From assembly GCF_003711265.1 (NCBI RefSeq), contig NZ_CP024634.1:1054001-1118000 (forward strand): a stretch of DNA of 64,000 nucleotides, given 5' to 3'. The notes below the pieces were generated by a model. That model was not told the DNA's origin. It saw nothing but the letters and a program-made list of their open reading frames with translations, and made no database searches. This document shows, piece by piece, positions 54,174 through 61,982 of the stretch. Positions within the stretch are counted from its first letter, which is position 1. Each line of letters starts with the position of its first letter. The position numbers and the translations under genes are program-made. Source of the DNA: Bathymodiolus thermophilus thioautotrophic gill symbiont. Its GTDB lineage: Bacteria > Pseudomonadota > Gammaproteobacteria > PS1 > Pseudothioglobaceae.

Positions 54174-54734
54174 TTAAAAAAGGTAGCGCCCCTTATTTAC
54201 CTTGTTTAAACATTCTGTAAGATAAGGGGCATCGTATATATTGTAAAAAATAACTTTCTCATTATATCCATTACGAGTAATAACTACACTTTTAAGTTCA
54301 GTAAAAAATTTCTCTTTATTTTCAATAGAAAATTGAATTTCTCGTGTAAAGTCACCTATCTTTTGCTTTTCCTTGAAAAGCTTATTTTTAGATTTAGGTT
54401 TTTTACGAAAAATAGGTGGGGTAATTTTTTGAAAAGAGATGCTGTAGTAACCTAAATTAGATTCATGGATATATATTGTATCTTCATCTGCTGAAAAATA
54501 ACTGGGGGTACTTATTTTTGTAAAATAACTAGGGACTTTCCAAGTACACCCTAAATATTGAATTTTCTCAAAATTACATAACCCTGGAATATATCTCTCG
54601 TTTGCAATAAAACAACCTAAATTTTGAATAGCCTTACTATTCTTATTTGACAACAAGAACAACGAAATAATAGAGCTCATTAATAGAGATAATACTACAA
54701 TCAAAACAAATATCAACTTCAATACTTTTCTCAT
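54174..54734 (-). CDS. Membrane-anchored putative immunity protein of module B3
   Basis: A 186-residue protein with one N-terminal helix (LIFVLIVVLSLLMSSIISLFLL) and an extracytoplasmic domain with paired Cys (LGCFIANERYIPGLCNF, YLGCTWKVPSYF). It is related to the module B1 immunity gene, sharing YPxGxNC/YIPGLC and LGCxWxVPxY. The ATG overlaps the toxin stop (ATGA). The reading frame runs through the terminator hairpin, so its last residues (NKGRYLF) are encoded by the AAGGGGCGCTACC stem. Confidence 0.7.
   Translation of the reverse strand: MRKVLKLIFVLIVVLSLLMSSIISLFLLSNKNSKAIQNLGCFIANERYIPGLCNFEKIQYLGCTWKVPSYFTKISTPSYFSADEDTIYIHESNLGYYSISFQKITPPIFRKKPKSKNKLFKEKQKIGDFTREIQFSIENKEKFFTELKSVVITRNGYNEKVIFYNIYDAPYLTECLNKVNKGRYLF
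54176..54194 (-). terminator. Intrinsic terminator overlapping the end of the B3 immunity gene
   Basis: On the - strand AAGGGGCGCTACCTTTTTT; the gene's TAA stop lies just after the T-tract. Same motif family as at 46127 and 51147. Confidence 0.65.
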
Positions 54735-56974
54735 TTTTTACCATATCCAGAAACATGACAATCTATTCTCGAACATTTATAATGTATTATATACTTTGTA
54801 TTTGTATTAAGTGTGTTATAGAGACCAACAGCATTTAAAATTGAACCAAATATTCCTAGTTTATTTCCCATCATTGAAACAGGATCCGATGCAATATCAT
54901 AATAAGTTGGCTTAAATTGTTTATTTATTCCATTACTCACTATTTTTGTTAAATCAGTTTTTAAGCTAAGCTTACTAAGAAAAACATTATCTTTGTCAGT
55001 GCCGCCAGTATAACCATATTGAGAAAATTCATTATTATAAGCGCCTTCACTAAGTCCAAAGATTCTCCTAATTTCACCCCCTGCAGTTTTTGCTAAACTC
55101 ATACCTTCGCCATTAAACAAATGCACAAACGCCGCACTCCTCGCCCCATTCGAAAACTTACCCCCACCCAACTCTGCGGTAATCCCACCTGCAGTAGCAG
55201 CAATAGCTGTTCGTCCCGCAATATCTGACCAATCTCCGCCTTCACCCATACTTGAACCCGCTACTGAACCTATAAAACCACCAACAAACCCATCTTGAAA
55301 GTTTCCACCTGATATTTGGCTAATTGCCCCTTGAGCTAACCCATGAGCTATTGCCTTATTAATCGCACCTTCTACTATCGGTGCACCATCTACACCCCCA
55401 TGTCCAATATACCCTGCAGCACTGGCTGAGGCAAACGAAACTATTGCTGCTTTAAGTATGTCTCCATCACTAGCACCTGAGGGGTATGCCATTCTAGCGG
55501 AGAAAGCGGCGGCTCCTGCTGGCCCTCCAAACATGCTTGCAGCTGCCATGCCAATAGCCCTAAGGGTGGCGTTCTTCATCATAAGGTTTTCAGCCTTCCC
55601 TGCAAAATCTTCTAACCACTCAAACCAAAATCCACTGGGATCGGTATACTTCAAAGGGTTGTTCAAAACATAAGAATAACGATTATAACTTTGGGTGTTA
55701 TAAGGGGCTTGAATATTTGGATCAGCACTCAAAAATCGCCCAATACTCGGATCATACACCCGTCCATTCATATGAATAAATCCCATTTCATCAATGTGTT
55801 CGTGTCCAGTGAAGCCTCTGTTGGTTAGGGTTGGGATGATGGGGAGTAGTGGGTCGTTGGCACGCCAGTCGCCTTGGCGTCTTTGTCCGAAGGCGGTGTA
55901 TGCCATGCGTTCAACGATGTTGCCTTGGCCATCGGTGATGGTGTCGATGGAGCCGAGGTTGTCGTAGTGGAGGTAGCGGGTTTTGTCGGGGATGGAGGGT
56001 GTGTTTGCTGTGGTTTTGATGTTGATGGCGATGAGTTGGCCGTCGGCGTAGATGAAGTGTTTGTGTTTGGCGCTGGTGTTTTGTTTGATTTGTTCGTAGA
56101 GTTTACCGATGTAGGTGGTGGCAATGGTGGTGTTGCTGTTGGTGAAGCGTTTGGGTTTGTTGAAGGGAGTCCATTGGATGAGTTTGTTGTTGTTTTGGGT
56201 CATGTTGCCGTTGGCGTCGTAGAGGTAATTGTCTGATGGGTTTAGGGTGATGTTGGCGTTGCTGCCGGTTACTGTTGCTGTTAGGGTGTAGGTGCCTGTG
56301 TTGTTACTGTAAGTGCCTGCTGAGATGTAGTAAGTGTTGCTTGTGTTGGCAGTGAAGGTGACTTTTGAGTTGAGTCCAATGCCACTATCGTCGTTGGTTG
56401 TACCTAGGATTAGAGTACCGGTGTTGTCATAGATGCCTCTGAGGTAGGGGTCTGATAAGGTGCCAGATTGAGTTGGTTTGCCTTCTAGGTCAAAGGTTAC
56501 TTGTTGGCCTGCTGTTAGGGTTATTTTAAACCAATCTTTGTCATTTTTTGTTTCGATGTCGCCAGTAATACTGCTGTTAATAGTGAGCATGCCTGTGGTT
56601 GTGGTGTTGGCGTTATAGTCATCGGTTGATGGGGAAGAGGTTGGGGATGGATTGTTGTTAATTGAGGCAATGGCGTGGGGTTTTTGGGTGTTATAGCAAT
56701 AATTGCCGATGTCGGATTTGTGGGTGATGTTGCCGTTGATATTGTATTGGAAGTCTTCTGTGAGTCCGCTTTGGTGGTTTTGGCGTTGGGTGACATTGTT
56801 CATTAGATCGTATTCGTATTCAAGACTGCGGATTTTATTGGTGGGGCTAAAGCCTGATTTGATGGTGAACAAGTGACCTGTGGCTGGGTTGTATTCTTGT
56901 TCAGTGGATAAGCCCGATGATGTAGGCAGTGAGGTGGCCTGCGGAAAGTAATGCGGATAGGCTGTTTTTATCAT
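54731..56974 (-). CDS. Rhs/YD toxin module B3, long form
   Basis: A 747-residue protein laid out like B4: N terminus MIKTAYPHYFPQATSL, YD repeats, PPC domain (about 128-233), extra shell segment (LIQWTPFNKPKRFTNSN), Rhs core (about 386-445) and Gly/Ala-rich pre-toxin region. The payload starts near 625 (GEGMSLAKTAGGEIRR) and ends YIIHYKCSRIDCHVSGYGKK. The payload resembles that of module B1 (EFSQYGY vs EFSSLGY; IIHYKC vs QFHYSY), and the two immunity proteins are also related. Its function is unknown. The ATG overlaps a RAYT remnant stop. Confidence 0.85.
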   Translation of the reverse strand: MIKTAYPHYFPQATSLPTSSGLSTEQEYNPATGHLFTIKSGFSPTNKIRSLEYEYDLMNNVTQRQNHQSGLTEDFQYNINGNITHKSDIGNYCYNTQKPHAIASINNNPSPTSSPSTDDYNANTTTTGMLTINSSITGDIETKNDKDWFKITLTAGQQVTFDLEGKPTQSGTLSDPYLRGIYDNTGTLILGTTNDDSGIGLNSKVTFTANTSNTYYISAGTYSNNTGTYTLTATVTGSNANITLNPSDNYLYDANGNMTQNNNKLIQWTPFNKPKRFTNSNTTIATTYIGKLYEQIKQNTSAKHKHFIYADGQLIAINIKTTANTPSIPDKTRYLHYDNLGSIDTITDGQGNIVERMAYTAFGQRRQGDWRANDPLLPIIPTLTNRGFTGHEHIDEMGFIHMNGRVYDPSIGRFLSADPNIQAPYNTQSYNRYSYVLNNPLKYTDPSGFWFEWLEDFAGKAENLMMKNATLRAIGMAAASMFGGPAGAAAFSARMAYPSGASDGDILKAAIVSFASASAAGYIGHGGVDGAPIVEGAINKAIAHGLAQGAISQISGGNFQDGFVGGFIGSVAGSSMGEGGDWSDIAGRTAIAATAGGITAELGGGKFSNGARSAAFVHLFNGEGMSLAKTAGGEIRRIFGLSEGAYNNEFSQYGYTGGTDKDNVFLSKLSLKTDLTKIVSNGINKQFKPTYYDIASDPVSMMGNKLGIFGSILNAVGLYNTLNTNTKYIIHYKCSRIDCHVSGYGKK

Positions 56975-57153
56975 ATTTTTTTATCTTTCGGTCTTTTTCT
57001 TGAATTTAAAGTTGAGGATAAATCGTGTTTATTTGTTATTTTTACAGTCCAGTTCTTATTACCAAGGGGTGCTTGTCTGTTAACGCCACTCCTAATTTTA
57101 TCTAATTTTTTTTTGATAAATTGGCGTATTTACATAATTTACCCAATTATAAA
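56971..57153 (-). pseudogene. RAYT-type transposase C-terminal remnant, copy 3
   Basis: Almost identical to copy 2, with an extra T in a poly-T run near 57110 that shifts the upstream part of the frame. It ends in TGA overlapping the module B3 ATG. The rest of the 57154-57372 gap contains only further decayed sequence of the same repeat. Confidence 0.72.
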
Positions 57154-57372
57154 GTTATAGATAAGGTTGTGTAATAATGTTTAATTCTTAGAAACTTTTT
57201 TTGCTCATGTATATTTGCCAGTCTTGTGCTGTTTCACTTAAGGCAACCCTTAAGAAAAAAAGAGTGCTGTCACTTTTTTAGGTCTACCAATTATTTTACT
57301 ATTTCCTTAAGAAAAGTAGTGCCCCATTATTTTCCGTCATAAATAGACATGTAGCCCCTCATTTTTTTGTTT

Positions 57373-57600
57373 TTATTTTAATTTTAAAACTTTAATCTCA
57401 TGATGAATATCTATTTCTAAATGAACTCCCTGATTTTTTGCATCAAAATTTTTTAACGAATCATCACTAATATTTGAGTCATATTCTTCTATATTGCAAG
57501 ATATATCTTTAATGTCATTTAAAATCCAAGCGTCCTCTATTCCTCCATCATCTTTATAAAAAATAGCTTTTAAAGGGAATGACGGTTTATATTCAGCGGT
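57373..57600 (-). pseudogene. Second, start-less copy of the small acidic immunity-type protein
   Basis: The - strand encodes KPSFPLKAIFYKDDGG, DISCNIEEYDSNISDDS and a final HHEIKVLKLK, closely matching the gene at 48580-48810. Where that gene has ATGAATAAACC, this copy has CTGAATATAAACC, so no usual start is left in frame. It lies directly after the B2 membrane immunity gene and overlaps its end. It may be dead or expressed from a non-standard start. Confidence 0.6.
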
Positions 57601-57814
57601 TTTTTTTAGTTGGCTTACACAAAGACCTCTCGTGTTTTATTATAGTCATTAAATATATTGAGGATAATATAAAAAATATCCCTAAAGAAACTATAAAAAA
57701 TTTATCTCTGATAATTACACCGCTATAAGGTAATACTATGTATTCGGAAAATAAAGTAAACACACCTCCAAAAAACAGCATAACTATAAATAATATTTTA
57801 TACATTATTTCCAA
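57593..57814 (-). CDS. Two-helix membrane protein, putative immunity of module B2
   Basis: A 73-residue protein with two membrane helices (ILFIVMLFFGGVFTLF and FFIVSLGIFFILSSIYLMTII) and a basic tail. It overlaps the end of the B2 toxin gene by 10 bases, so expression must be coupled. No family is recognised. The pairing membrane protein plus acidic protein resembles the orphan pair at 48580-49159. Confidence 0.6.
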   Translation of the reverse strand: MEIMYKILFIVMLFFGGVFTLFSEYIVLPYSGVIIRDKFFIVSLGIFFILSSIYLMTIIKHERSLCKPTKKNR

Positions 57815-59598
57815 AATTCATACTCTAAATTTTCAGGTGAAAATCTTGGAATTATAGAACTTCCAGTTCCTATGATTCCTGGCCAATTAGAGGGTTGACT
57901 TGGTGGTATATACTTTCCTCCAATAAAATCTACAACCTTTGGAATGTGAGGTGTACTCCTATAATAAACACCTTTAGTAGTATTTGCCAAAGGTAGGGTT
58001 CCTCTAACTACTGGAATCACTGTAATGGCCTTCATAATATTATTGACTCTTGCCTGATCTTTTTTGGTAAATTCAGCACCATCCGCACCTTTTGCTATAA
58101 AATTTTTAACTTGATCGTCAATATTACTAAAACTTTGCGTAAAATCATCTGTAAGATCGTTAAACATCCTACTAAACGCCACACTCATTCCACCATTTTT
58201 AAACTTGCCATCACCTAACTCAGCAGCAACCCCACCAACCACATAAGAAGCAACAACATTTTGCGCTCTTTGCCCCCAAGTGACAGCCTGACTACTAACG
58301 CCTGCTGCTTCATAGGCACCTGACCAACTTGCGCCATAACCTGTAGCTAATTCTAAAAACCCACTTTTAAAACTACCACCAGATAATCGACTGCATATAC
58401 CGCCAGTTAATCCATGAGCAATAAGTTTGCCAAAGCCTGCTTTCATTGGATGCAATACACCAGCATTGAATCCTGCTGTAAATGCACTTAGCCCCCCTTG
58501 TTTTAAGTCACCTTTACTATCAATCATGCTTGATAAAAAACCTGCTGCATAAATATTTACTCCTGGAAATATAAATAGAACACCAATAGAGGTAATCTGC
58601 CTACCGTATTTTTTAGAATTGGCTATATTTCTCCGAGCTTCGCTAAACCAACCAAAACCATTCATATCTACATATTTCAATGGATTATTAGTGGTATAAG
58701 AATATCTGTTATAGTCTTGCGTGCTATAAGGATGTTGAATGGTTGGATCGGCACCAAGGAAGCGTCCTATCTGTGGATCATACACCCGTCCATTCATATG
58801 AATAAAGCCCATCTCATCAATGTGCTCGTGTCCAGTGAAGCCTCTGTTGGTTAGGGTTGGGATGATGGGGAGTAGTGGGTCGTTGGCACGCCAGTCACCT
58901 TGGCGTCTTTGTCCGAAGGCGGTGTATGCCATGCGTTCAACGATGTTGCCTTGGCCGTCGGTGATGGTGTCGATGGAGCCGAGGTTGTCGTAGTGGAGGT
59001 AGCGGGTTTTGTCGGGGATGGAGGGTGAGTTTGCTGTGGTGTCGGTTTTAATGTTGATGGCGATGAGTTGGCCGTCGGCGTAGATGAAGTGCTTGTGTTC
59101 GGTGTGGGTGTTTTGTTTGATTTGTTCGTAGAGTTTGCCGATGTAGGTGGTGGTAATGGTGGTGTTGCTGTTGGCTTTGGTCTGGGTTTTTTGGTATCGG
59201 TTTCTGTTGGGAGCGTAGGCGAAGGCGGTGGTGTCGTTGCTGCTGGTGAAGCGTTTGGGTTTGTTGAAGGAGGTCCATTGGATGAGTTTGTTGTTGTTTT
59301 GGGTCATGTTGCCGTTGGCGTCGTAGAGGTAATTGTCTGATGGGTTTAGGGTGATGTTGGTATTGTTACCGATTATTGTTGCTATTAGAGTGTAGTTGTT
59401 ATTGTAAGCGTCTACTGAAATATAGTGAGTGTTGCTTGTGTTAGTAGTGAAGGTGATTTTTGAGTTGTGACCAATGTCGCTATCGTCGTTGGTGACACCT
59501 AAGATTAGAGTGCTAGTGTTGCCATGGATGCCTTTGGGGCAGGTGTTTGATGTATAAATCTTTTGGATGTTGTGGCGTATGTTAATTTGAGTTTGCAT
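57805..59598 (-). CDS. Rhs/YD toxin module B2, truncated start
   Basis: 597 residues. It begins within the PPC domain (MQTQINIRHNIQKIYTS) and then follows the normal order. The shell contains FAYAPNRNRYQKTQTKA, and the Rhs core (about 251-306) ends NPLKYVDMNGFGW. The pre-toxin region (GGSFKSGFLELATGYG ... VVGGVAAELGDGKFKNG) differs from the B1/B3/B4 type. The payload of about 115 residues (DDFTQSFSNIDDQVKNFI ... YRSTPHIPKVVDFIGG, ending NLEYEFWK) is unrecognised. Module B7 is a decayed relative with another payload. A short overlap joins it to its immunity gene. Confidence 0.83.
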   Translation of the reverse strand: MQTQINIRHNIQKIYTSNTCPKGIHGNTSTLILGVTNDDSDIGHNSKITFTTNTSNTHYISVDAYNNNYTLIATIIGNNTNITLNPSDNYLYDANGNMTQNNNKLIQWTSFNKPKRFTSSNDTTAFAYAPNRNRYQKTQTKANSNTTITTTYIGKLYEQIKQNTHTEHKHFIYADGQLIAINIKTDTTANSPSIPDKTRYLHYDNLGSIDTITDGQGNIVERMAYTAFGQRRQGDWRANDPLLPIIPTLTNRGFTGHEHIDEMGFIHMNGRVYDPQIGRFLGADPTIQHPYSTQDYNRYSYTTNNPLKYVDMNGFGWFSEARRNIANSKKYGRQITSIGVLFIFPGVNIYAAGFLSSMIDSKGDLKQGGLSAFTAGFNAGVLHPMKAGFGKLIAHGLTGGICSRLSGGSFKSGFLELATGYGASWSGAYEAAGVSSQAVTWGQRAQNVVASYVVGGVAAELGDGKFKNGGMSVAFSRMFNDLTDDFTQSFSNIDDQVKNFIAKGADGAEFTKKDQARVNNIMKAITVIPVVRGTLPLANTTKGVYYRSTPHIPKVVDFIGGKYIPPSQPSNWPGIIGTGSSIIPRFSPENLEYEFWK

Positions 59599-59749
59599 GA
59601 GGTAATATTTTACCTTGTTGAATTTTTAAATGGAGGGGTTTTGAGTTTTACGCTTACTAATATGAATTTAAAGTTTTTTTTTGTTTTTCATCGTTCGGTT
59701 TTTTTTGCAAGCAAAAAAATAAAAAGCATTTGTATTAAATTTACAGAAA
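59599..59749. repeat. Flank shared by truncated modules
   Basis: The sequence upstream of module B2 (TTGAATTTTTAAATGGAGGG, then a T-rich stretch and GCAAGCAAAAAAATAAAAAG, ending AAATTTACAGAAAA) also precedes B5 (47518-47680). Parts of it precede B1 (63771-63830), B7 and lie near 51030. A promoter for these modules, if any, should be here; no clear -35/-10 pair is visible. An IS5 copy abuts it at 59750. Confidence 0.65.
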
Positions 59750-61008
59750 AAGACCCCTGCATAGTATCCTAAAGCCAACCATCAAAACCCAAAACCCTCA
59801 ATTTTTGACTTTTCAAAGTCAAAAAACATATAAAATCCAGCTTTCATTAAAAAATCATCAATATCAACTATAAATCGCTCATTTTTTACTCTTTTTTGTA
59901 CTGTTTCCACAAAAAAGACACAATAATCCTTAGGTTGTATTTAATCCCTTGTTAATATAAACATTCGCCGCTCTAACTAGATTATATGCAATAGCTTTAA
60001 GATTAAACTTCGCTGGCAACTTTCTCTAAACCAATATAACAACTTCTTGCCAAACCATAAGTGCGTTTGAGCGTACCAAACCTTCTTTTGCTGATTGCTT
60101 TATTGCGTAATTTATGCCAATGACTCATTTGCTTGCCTTTGGGTTTTTTGCGCATAATACCATCTCTTAACTTCTGTGCTTTAAGTGCTTCACTATTAGC
60201 TTGAGAGGCTGCCCCTTTGTCGTATAAAACGCTTACGCCTTTTTGATTGCCTACCTGTTTAACATTTTCTTCAAAATGAGTCATTTCACTATCATTAGCA
60301 GGATGTGTAGTGGCTTTGTTAATTAATCCATTGGCATTAGTTGTTACTACTGATGAATATCCATAAGTGTATTTTCCCGCCTTAAATGTCCATCTTGCAT
60401 CTTTCTGAATATTGAATTGAGTTACTATCAATCTTATAAACCTCACCAGTTTTGTGTGTTGTAATAATCTTCTTAGTGCGTCTAGCGCTTTGAATTAAGG
60501 TTGCACATTAGAGAGTTTGAGTTGATTGTTCTCAAGCATAAGATTGATACTACTCAAAAGTCTATCAAATAGATTTTGTTTGATTAGTTTAGTTCTAAAT
60601 CTGCCAATGGTTGTAGCATCAGGTTTGCTGCCACTTAGGCTAAAGTTGCAAAAGTTAATAAAGACTAAATCTCTACTAAGACTATCAGCCAACTTCTCAT
60701 CAGAGAGATTATGCCATGTGCCTATTAATAGCGCCTTAAACAGACTAACAGCAGAATAGTCAACTTTAATATGAGACAGATTTGGCTATAACTTCCCAAT
60801 CGATAACTTTGTTAATGATGTCTAGTTGGGAGTTTGGTATGTTGATAAAACTATCAGCAAAGGTTTGTTCTTGGGTGGTTTTAACTCGCATTTTTTTGTA
60901 AGTGGCTGATAATTATAGTATTTCATCATAAATACTAATGTTTGCATAAGATTTTGAGAGTTGATTTGTGATTTTTTGTTGGGTTTTTTAGTTTAATGCA
61001 GGGGTCTT
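59750..61008 (-). mobile_element. IS5-family insertion sequence, decayed copy
   Basis: The ends AAGACCCCTGCAT / ATGCAGGGGTCTT match the intact copy at 41018-42320. No target duplication is visible. It is about 45 bases shorter than the intact copy owing to small internal deletions in the transposase gene. Confidence 0.88.
59930..60891 (-). pseudogene. Broken IS5 transposase
   Basis: Very similar to the gene at 41135 but with several short deletions: one removes the VAMDATL catalytic segment, another the SDDK preceding DARWTFKAG, and a third the VVERT preceding FGTLKRTYGL. Open remnants are 60495-60692 (SLSRDLVFINFCNFSLSG) and 60003-60446. Both the first catalytic Asp and the Glu motif are affected, so it is inactive. 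Confidence 0.9.
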
Positions 61009-61027
61009 CATTTGGGTATTCTATCAT

Positions 61028-61046
61028 AAAAAGGGTGGCGCCCCTT
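61028..61046 (-). terminator. Orphan copy of the module terminator
   Basis: On the - strand AAGGGGCGCCACCCTTTTT, the same hairpin that ends the toxin-immunity pairs, but here after an IS3 fragment. It marks the edge of a lost module. Confidence 0.6.
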
Positions 61047-61064
61047 ATTTCCGAGATTAGATGA

Positions 61065-61370
61065 GCCCAAGATTTTTAGCTTTTTTTGCTAAGCACTCCT
61101 TCTTTACTGTTACTTTGTCTACTAGGGAGTTAGGCGTTCATTCTGTTGTTGTGCTTTGACAAGTTCTTCTTTGTATCCTTTAACGGGTTTAAAGGGTTTC
61201 ATGGCAATTCCTGCGTTAGCAAGAAAGGTTTTCCTCCAATTTTGTAAATTCTGAGGAAGGATGTTATGCTTGCTAGCAATCTGTACTAAGGCTTGTTCGT
61301 TTTGCAATAGTTCAAGCACGAATTTAGTCTTGAATGTAGGGGTATATTTAGTTTGTTTTTACTCATTTTT
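61065..61370 (-). pseudogene. IS3 orfA fragment
   Basis: Encodes LELLQNEQALVQIASKHNIL and NLQNWRKTFLANAGIAM with the Trp that is a stop codon in the 49-kb copy, then breaks off at ERLTP. Its left end extends to the GGGGTTTTATA end near 61450. There is no orfB. The 61009-61485 gap holds only this and two terminators. Confidence 0.8.
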
Positions 61371-61466
61371 CTTACTCCGATTTTTTTTGTTTAGTTTAGC
61401 GGGTTTGAAATAAGGAAAATTAAATTGTTGTCTGAAATTGCTGGGGTTTTATATTTTCCCTTTACG

Positions 61467-61487
61467 AAAAAGGGTGTCACCCCTTTT
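61467..61487 (-). terminator. Intrinsic terminator of module B1
   Basis: On the - strand AAAAGGGGTGACACCCTTTTT, starting at the immunity gene's TAA. GGGTG/CACCC arms give the strongest hairpin of the set. Confidence 0.78.
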
Positions 61488-61980
61488 ATTTCTCCGATCC
61501 ATTTATACAATTATTCAAAAAAAGATCGATATAAGCTATATTAAAAAATCTCACGGCACCCTTATAGTTGTCTCTTGTTATTTCTGTAAATAAAATTGAT
61601 CTGGAAGGATTGTGAGAAACATATGTTTTTATTTTTAAATCATTTGACACTCTTTCTTTATCACTGGGAGCTTTAATTGGTTGGTATTTATCGTTATAAA
61701 AACTAATGGAAGAACCAATATGTAAAGAGGAACTTATAGTAAACCAGAATCTCTCCTTATTTTTTTTATATTTCATATAATGTGGCACCCTCCAGATACA
61801 ACCTAAATGCTCAACATTTCTAAATTGGCAATTTATTCCGTATGGATATTCATCCGTTAAACATTGCGCATAAAGGATACTTCTTTCTTTTTTTACTAAA
61901 ATATAAATACTAACCATACTGATTAAGAGTGAAAACATAACAATCAAGATAACAAATATTTTTAATATTTTTTTAAGCAT
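61486..61980 (-). CDS. Membrane-anchored putative immunity protein of module B1
   Basis: A 164-residue protein with an N-terminal helix (IFVILIVMFSLLISMVSIYIL) and a Cys-containing outer domain (YGINCQF, HLGCIWRVPHYM). It is related to the B3 immunity protein over the helix and the LGCxWxVPxY motif but strongly diverged beyond. It starts 2 bases after the toxin stop. Co-divergence with its toxin is what a specific toxin-immunity pair would show. Confidence 0.68.
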   Translation of the reverse strand: MLKKILKIFVILIVMFSLLISMVSIYILVKKERSILYAQCLTDEYPYGINCQFRNVEHLGCIWRVPHYMKYKKNKERFWFTISSSLHIGSSISFYNDKYQPIKAPSDKERVSNDLKIKTYVSHNPSRSILFTEITRDNYKGAVRFFNIAYIDLFLNNCINGSEK

Positions 61981-61982
61981 AA

